A stretch of DNA of 7,972 nucleotides from an uncultured Eubacteriales bacterium (lineage in GTDB: Bacteria > Bacillota > Clostridia > Lachnospirales > Lachnospiraceae), in the NCBI GenBank assembly GCA_900321145.1, contig ONVB01000215.1:1-7972 (forward strand), given 5' to 3'. The position numbers and the translations under genes are program-made. Every line of letters begins with the position of its first letter. Position 1 is the first letter of the stretch. Positions 1 to 4,251 of this stretch are shown here, piece after piece. The notes beneath the pieces are model-generated. The model ran no database searches. It was not told the origin of the DNA and saw nothing but the letters and a program-made list of their open reading frames with translations.

Positions 1-1
1 C

Positions 2-280
2 AGGGATAACAACAGAACCTTTGTCATAGCCAAGGACAAGCTTGATGTGAAGGATATCAAGACTGAGGTCATAGGCATAATCGAGCGCAACGACGGAAGC
101 GTGGACAATCTCTCCGTTATCAACGATGAGCTCAAGGAAAAGCATAAGGGCTTTGACATAAAGGCTTACGGTTACAGCCGCATTTCCAGCTTCCTAAGGA
201 GCATAAGGGGAATAAAGGTGGATGAGAACACCGTAAGGATAGACAAGGACAAAAAGGAAAGAAGCAGAAGATCCGAATAA
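2..280 (+). CDS. C-terminal part of a protein with an OST-HTH/LOTUS-like domain (probable NYN-domain protein), 5' truncated by window edge
   Basis: The reading frame is open from the left edge to a TAA at 278-280, giving the last 92 codons of a longer gene. Seen: after a linker comes a Gly-Ser-Val-Asp start, a helix, then the signature GFDIKAYGYSRISSFLRSI and a short strand ending VDENTVRI, followed by a Lys/Arg-rich tail. This order (small-residue turn, helix, GFD-x-x-x-YGYS, hydrophobic helix, terminal strand) matches the winged-helix OST-HTH/LOTUS domain. In bacteria that domain usually sits C-terminal to a NYN (PIN-like) ribonuclease domain and is thought to bind RNA. The NYN part would lie outside the window, so nuclease function is inference. 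A GTG at 47 could be read as a start, but the frame continues unbroken upstream with similar codon use, so I treat it as internal. The next gene begins 24 bases downstream, suggesting one operon. Confidence 0.7.
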   Translation, partial: RDNNRTFVIAKDKLDVKDIKTEVIGIIERNDGSVDNLSVINDELKEKHKGFDIKAYGYSRISSFLRSIRGIKVDENTVRIDKDKKERSRRSE

Positions 281-289
281 CATAAGGAT

Positions 290-294
290 AGGAG
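290..294 (+). promoter_or_regulatory. Ribosome binding site of the C11 peptidase gene
   Basis: AGGAG lies 10 bases before the ATG at 305, in the short gap after the previous stop. It supports that start and translation from a transcript shared with the upstream gene. Confidence 0.6.
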
Positions 295-304
295 ACTTAA
301 TACC

Positions 305-2779
305 ATGGAACCAAACAACAACGGTAGAAAGAGGAACATTACAGGTACGGCTACAGTGCACAAGCAGGGCAGTGCGGTCGGAGGCGGACCTGTAGGAAGG
401 CAGGACGGCTACGCCGGAAGGAAGGCTTCTTCACAGGGCAGCTCGGGGCGCGCAGGCGGTTCGGGCGGAACCGGCGGGATCAGCTTAGGCGGCGGAAGAG
501 GACTTATCGTGATGATAATAGTTCTTCTGCTTGGCGGAGGCGGCGGTCTAACAGCTTTACTTGGCGGCTTCGGCGGTGGTTCGGATGACGGACAGCCAAG
601 CGGCTATGAGCAGGACTATAATACCGGCACGAGCGGACAGACGAATACGAGCGGACAGACAAACACAGGCGGCGGGAACCTCGCGCAGACCCTGTACTCG
701 GGCTATACGGGAAATAACAATGTCAGCTACGGCTGGGACAGCAAGAGCAATGTGGGAGTACTGAATGACAAGGTGGCTGAGGGGACTCCGGCAAAGCGCA
801 CTCAGATCCTCGGCGGCGGTAAGGATGTCATCACATTTATGGTCTATATGTGCGGTACCGATCTTGAGTCGAGAAGCGGTATGGCATCCAACGACCTTAT
901 GGAGATGGCGAAGGCCACGCTCTCGGATAATATCAACATCATAGTATATACGGGCGGCTGTTCGGGATGGAAGACAAGCGGTATAAGCAACCGTGTAAAT
1001 CAGATATATAAGGTCGCAAACGGTCAGCTTCAGCAGCTTGTGGCGGACGACGGCGATAAGGCTATGACCGATCCGGCAACACTTACTGCATTTATCAAGT
1101 ATTGTGCCAAGAATTATCCGGCAAACAGGAACAATCTTATATTCTGGGATCACGGCGGCGGTTCCATAACCGGTTACGGCTATGACGAGAAGCACAAGGG
1201 TTCGGGTTCCATGAGCCTTTCGGGTATAAACAAAGCACTTAAGGACTCGGGCATGACCTTCGACTTTATAGGCTTCGATGCCTGTCTAATGGCAACTCTT
1301 GAGACCGGCTTTATGGCAAGCAACTATGCGGATTATCTTATAGCTTCCGAGGAGACCGAGCCGGGCATAGGCTGGTATTATACAGACTGGCTTAACGCTC
1401 TGTCGAAGGACACCTCGATGCCGACCATCGAGATAGGAAAGAATATAGTAGACGGTTTTGTCGCTGAGTGCGGCAGGAAATGCGGCAGACAGAAGACAAC
1501 TCTTTCCGTGATAGACCTCGCGGAGCTTAACTACACCGTACCCGACAAGCTGAGCAAGTTCTCGGTGGATACTGCCGAGATCATAAAGAGCGATGATTAC
1601 AAGCGTGTGGCTGACGCACGTGTGGATGCAAGAGAGTTTGCCGTATCCTCTAAGATAGATCAGATAGACCTTGTGAACTTTGCGAACGGAATAGGAACCC
1701 CTGAAGCCAAGGCTCTTTCGGAGTCACTGCTCTCGGCGGTTAAGTATAACAGAACGTCAAGCTCCATGACGAATGCATACGGTATATCTATCTACTTCCC
1801 CTATAAGAAGACTTCTTCGGTTTCATCCGCAGTCAATACCTACAACCTTATCGGAATGGATGATGAGTACGGTAAGTGCATTCAGTCCTTTGCGGGACTT
1901 GAGACAAGCGGTCAGATAAGTGCCGGCGGTGCGGTATCGCCTGTCGGTTCGCTTCTCGGTTCATTTACGGGAGGCGGCATATCAAGTTCGGATGCCATAG
2001 GAAATCTGCTCGGAGCATTTCTCGGCGGAAGGAGCGTGCCGGGTGTCGAGAATGCTGATTATATGCAGGACAGCAGCGTATATGACATGGATCAGGCGGC
2101 AAATTATATAGCGTCTAATCAGTTCGACACCTCCAAGCTTGTGTGGGAAAAAGAAGACGGTATGTATACCATGGCTATAGAGGACAGCCAGTGGGCACTC
2201 ATCAAGTCTCTTCAGCAGAATCTCTTCGTGGATGACGGTGAGGGCTATATAGATATGGGACTCGACAGTATATATGAATTCACCGACGATGGAAAACTCT
2301 TCGGCGATACAAGTCATGCATGGTTTGCTATAGACGGCATACCGGTTGCTTACTACTATGAGGATTCAACCATGGACGATGAGGCGGGTATACTTTATAC
2401 CTACGGAAGGGTTCCCGCACTGATCGATGGCAAGCGCGCGAACCTGATCATAGTAAGTGAAAATGACATGTTCGCCAGTGATCTGGATGATTCTATACAC
2501 TCATACATAGCCGGAGCCCGATTCGACTATGTGGAGGGTGAGACCGATGCTGTGGCCAAGGGCGTGACCGAGATTGAACCGGGAACCAAGATAGAGTATT
2601 TAGCTGACTACTACACCTATGATGATGTATACAACGGAAGCTACAGGATAGCCGATCCCGTCACATATTCCGATGATATGCTGATCGGTGACGTGATCAT
2701 AGAACAAAAGTGCAAGGTAACTTATCTGCTTACGGATATGTATGCACAGGAGTACTGGACTCCTGTTGTTCCTGAATAA
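305..2779 (+). CDS. Membrane-anchored clostripain-family (peptidase C11) cysteine peptidase
   Basis: This is an 824-residue protein. Residues 1-65 are Gly/Ser/Arg-rich and lack hydrophobic stretches. Residues about 66-87 form one membrane segment, so the catalytic part is probably outside the cell (type II topology, inferred). A low-complexity linker (about 88-165) holds a tandem TSGQTN hexapeptide. The C11 core starts near 174 with VITFMVYMCGTDLES. It has the HGG motif, predicted catalytic His283, and the DACLM motif, predicted catalytic Cys327, followed by the family-typical ASEETEPGIGW at 347-357 and YGISIYFPY at 492-500. Clostripain relatives cut after Arg or Lys and are often self-processed; specificity here is not shown. 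Residues about 534-580 are a Gly/Ser-rich insertion. Residues about 590-824 look like a beta-rich accessory domain and contain no second catalytic motif. The protein is much longer than the roughly 350-530 residues of compact C11 enzymes. The family call is secure; substrate and role are unknown. Confidence 0.9.
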   Translation: MEPNNNGRKRNITGTATVHKQGSAVGGGPVGRQDGYAGRKASSQGSSGRAGGSGGTGGISLGGGRGLIVMIIVLLLGGGGGLTALLGGFGGGSDDGQPSGYEQDYNTGTSGQTNTSGQTNTGGGNLAQTLYSGYTGNNNVSYGWDSKSNVGVLNDKVAEGTPAKRTQILGGGKDVITFMVYMCGTDLESRSGMASNDLMEMAKATLSDNINIIVYTGGCSGWKTSGISNRVNQIYKVANGQLQQLVADDGDKAMTDPATLTAFIKYCAKNYPANRNNLIFWDHGGGSITGYGYDEKHKGSGSMSLSGINKALKDSGMTFDFIGFDACLMATLETGFMASNYADYLIASEETEPGIGWYYTDWLNALSKDTSMPTIEIGKNIVDGFVAECGRKCGRQKTTLSVIDLAELNYTVPDKLSKFSVDTAEIIKSDDYKRVADARVDAREFAVSSKIDQIDLVNFANGIGTPEAKALSESLLSAVKYNRTSSSMTNAYGISIYFPYKKTSSVSSAVNTYNLIGMDDEYGKCIQSFAGLETSGQISAGGAVSPVGSLLGSFTGGGISSSDAIGNLLGAFLGGRSVPGVENADYMQDSSVYDMDQAANYIASNQFDTSKLVWEKEDGMYTMAIEDSQWALIKSLQQNLFVDDGEGYIDMGLDSIYEFTDDGKLFGDTSHAWFAIDGIPVAYYYEDSTMDDEAGILYTYGRVPALIDGKRANLIIVSENDMFASDLDDSIHSYIAGARFDYVEGETDAVAKGVTEIEPGTKIEYLADYYTYDDVYNGSYRIADPVTYSDDMLIGDVIIEQKCKVTYLLTDMYAQEYWTPVVPE
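629..664 (+). repeat. Two-copy 18-bp tandem repeat in the peptidase linker
   Basis: The units at 629-646 and 647-664 differ at only two bases and each encodes TSGQTN. They lie just after the membrane segment in a low-complexity Thr/Gly/Asn linker. Copy number in such in-frame units can vary between strains and would change linker length without breaking the frame. Confidence 0.85.
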
Positions 2780-2782
2780 TAA

Positions 2783-2820
2783 AAGGATTCTTTGTCACTG
2801 CGTTTGCTCGAAAATGACAA
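2783..2820 (+). repeat. Possible dispersed intergenic repeat in the proA leader
   Basis: The short gap between the peptidase stop and proA contains AAGGATTCTTTGTCACTGCG, then a TTGCTCG block and AATGACAA. From memory this resembles the widespread bacterial intergenic sequence that reads approximately AAGGATTCTTCG, GCTTCGCTC and GAATGACAA. Its TTGTCA (2792-2797) and TGACAA (2815-2820) are perfect inverted repeats separated by 17 bases, able to form a weak stem just upstream of the proA ribosome binding site. There is no T-run after it, so it is not an intrinsic terminator. Identification as a dispersed repeat is inference, since only one good copy is in this window. Confidence 0.45.
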
Positions 2821-2824
2821 TAAG

Positions 2825-2830
2825 AAGGAG
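2825..2830 (+). promoter_or_regulatory. Ribosome binding site that fixes the proA start
   Basis: AAGGAG lies 7 bases before the ATG at 2838. The frame is open further upstream to 2742, overlapping the peptidase gene, but no comparable site precedes the earlier start. The ProA family N-terminus aligns with 2838, so the downstream ATG is preferred. Confidence 0.8.
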
Positions 2831-2837
2831 ACCAGAT

Positions 2838-4118
2838 ATGGGAATTAAAGAAGATGTTATGAAGATGAAGCTGCTTGCTCCGAAGCTTGCGGCAACCACA
2901 AACGAAGAAAGAAATGCGGCGCTTGATGCTATCGCTGCCACGCTTAAGGCAAATACGGAAAGAATATTTGCCGCAAATCATACTGACATGGAAAATGCCG
3001 ATGCAAACGGCGTTACTTCGGCTGTAAAGAAAAGACTTAAGTTCGACGAAGGCAAGCTGAATGCCTGCCTCGAGGGTTTAGCGCAGCTCAAAGGCCTTGA
3101 GGATCCCTTGGGTAAGACTCTTCTAAAGAGAGAGCTCGATGAGGGCCTTGTACTTCAGAAGATAACCTGTCCCATAGGCGTGATAGGTGTGATATTTGAA
3201 GCAAGACCGGATGCCCTGGTACAGATTGCTTCTCTTTGCATAAAGAGCGGAAACTGCGCTATCTTAAAGGGCGGCAAGGAGACTGCGGAGAGCAACAGGG
3301 TGCTCTTTACGATAATAAGGGATGCGGTCACTCAGGCAGGTCTTCCGGAAGGTATTCTGCTTCAGGCCGAAGCCCACAGTGAGATAGATGAGCTTCTTTC
3401 ATGTGAAGGCTATGTAGATCTTATAATCCCGAGGGGCTCGAACGCTTTTGTTTCTTATATCATGGAACACACCAGGATTCCCGTTATGGGACATGCGGAC
3501 GGTGTGTGCCACATCTATGTGGATAAGGCTTATGACGAGAAAAAGCTTGTGCCTATCGTATTAGACGCCAAGCTTCAGTATACTGCGGCCTGCAATGCGG
3601 TTGAGACACTGCTTGTAGACAGGAGCGTGGCCGACAAGGTCATACCTGCACTTGAGAAGGCATTTGCTGAAAGCGGGATCAAGGTTCGCGGTACAGCCGA
3701 GGTCACAAAGCTTCTTAAAGCCGAGGAAATGGATGAGGATGAGTTCCATAAGGAGTACCTTGAGCCTGTCGTATCCGTAAAGCTTGTAAGCGGCGTAGAG
3801 GAGGCTGTGGATCATATCAACCGATTTGGCTCACATCACACCGATTCGATACTTACCGAGGATGAAGAGGCTGCCGGCTACTTCCAAAATATGGTTGACT
3901 CCGCCGGAGTGTACTGGAACTGCTCGACCCGTTTTTCCGACGGCTTCCGCTACGGCTTCGGTGCTGAGGTAGGCATAAGCACCTCCAAGCTCCATGCCAG
4001 AGGTCCTGTCGGTTTAGACGGCCTTGTAACATATAAGTATAAGCTGTTCGGACACGGGCAGATAGTTGGGGATTATGCCGAAGGAAAAAAGAGTTTCAAA
4101 TATCGTGATCTGATGTGA
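2838..4118 (+). CDS. proA: Gamma-glutamyl phosphate reductase (glutamate-5-semialdehyde dehydrogenase)
   Basis: ProA carries out the NADPH-dependent reduction of L-glutamyl 5-phosphate to glutamate 5-semialdehyde, the second step of proline synthesis from glutamate, in the cytosol. The 426-residue product is close to the usual ProA length of about 415-420. Visible family features, in order: CPIGVIGVIFEARPDA (111-126), the cofactor-binding aldehyde dehydrogenase fold region LKGGKE (143-148), IIPRGSNAF (196-204), GHADGVCHIYVD (218-229), the predicted catalytic Cys252 in YTAACNAVETLLV, FGAEVGIST (374-382) and RGPVGLDGLVTYK (388-400). None of the expected motifs is missing. The partner gene proB (glutamate 5-kinase), often adjacent, is not in this window. 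The gene lies 58 bases after the peptidase gene and may be read through from it, as I see no terminator between them. Confidence 0.96.
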   Translation: MGIKEDVMKMKLLAPKLAATTNEERNAALDAIAATLKANTERIFAANHTDMENADANGVTSAVKKRLKFDEGKLNACLEGLAQLKGLEDPLGKTLLKRELDEGLVLQKITCPIGVIGVIFEARPDALVQIASLCIKSGNCAILKGGKETAESNRVLFTIIRDAVTQAGLPEGILLQAEAHSEIDELLSCEGYVDLIIPRGSNAFVSYIMEHTRIPVMGHADGVCHIYVDKAYDEKKLVPIVLDAKLQYTAACNAVETLLVDRSVADKVIPALEKAFAESGIKVRGTAEVTKLLKAEEMDEDEFHKEYLEPVVSVKLVSGVEEAVDHINRFGSHHTDSILTEDEEAAGYFQNMVDSAGVYWNCSTRFSDGFRYGFGAEVGISTSKLHARGPVGLDGLVTYKYKLFGHGQIVGDYAEGKKSFKYRDLM

Positions 4119-4124
4119 TATTGT

Positions 4125-4153
4125 ATGACACTTCTGTGATTAGAGTTTATGAG
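4125..4153 (+). promoter_or_regulatory. Candidate weak promoter upstream of the 846-residue gene
   Basis: ATGACA at 4125-4130 (five of six to the -35 consensus), a 17-base gap, then TATGAG at 4148-4153 (four of six to the -10 consensus). It would start transcription about 90 bases before the ATG at 4252, giving a leader that includes the hairpin at 4189-4212. The match is modest and could be chance. Confidence 0.25.
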
Positions 4154-4188
4154 CGGAGAGTATGTGGGTGAATAAAAGATTAAAGCCC

Positions 4189-4212
4189 TCGGAATGACAC
4201 GGGTCATCCCGA
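4189..4212 (+). repeat. Inverted repeat / hairpin in the gap after proA
   Basis: TCGGAATGAC (4189-4198) pairs with GTCATCCCGA (4203-4212) across a 4-base loop, 10 pairs with one A-C mismatch that becomes a G-U pair if the opposite strand is transcribed. The arms resemble the GAATGACA end of the dispersed intergenic repeat type suspected at 2783-2820, here in head-to-head orientation. No T-run follows on the + strand, so termination is not expected. It sits 27 bases before the ribosome binding site of the next gene and could affect mRNA stability. Confidence 0.6.
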
Positions 4213-4238
4213 ATGTAACAACGATATAAATCATATTA

Positions 4239-4246
4239 GGGAGGAG
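4239..4246 (+). promoter_or_regulatory. Strong ribosome binding site of the 846-residue gene
   Basis: GGGAGGAG ends 5 bases before the ATG at 4252. This is a near-complete Shine-Dalgarno match and fixes the start of the long reading frame; it suggests the gene is well translated when transcribed. Confidence 0.75.
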
Positions 4247-4251
4247 AAGGT

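Noticed and set aside
47..280. A complete 77-residue small gene starting at GTG 47
   Set aside because: The frame is open to the window edge and the LOTUS-like domain normally follows a larger upstream domain, so a truncated longer gene is more likely.
557..1195. 212-codon open frame on the - strand
   Set aside because: It lies fully inside the well-supported peptidase gene, opposite its catalytic region, and its translation has no recognisable family.
2742..2837. Upstream extension of proA by 32 codons from an ATG at 2742
   Set aside because: It overlaps the peptidase gene and the repeat-like spacer, lacks a ribosome binding site, and the family N-terminus fits the ATG at 2838 with AAGGAG in front.
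4149..4175. Eight-codon ATG-to-TAA frame in the gap after proA
   Set aside because: Too short, no ribosome binding site, no sign of a leader peptide role.
4189..4212. Hairpin as an intrinsic terminator of proA
   Set aside because: No T-run follows and the stem contains a mismatch; it is listed as a repeat instead.
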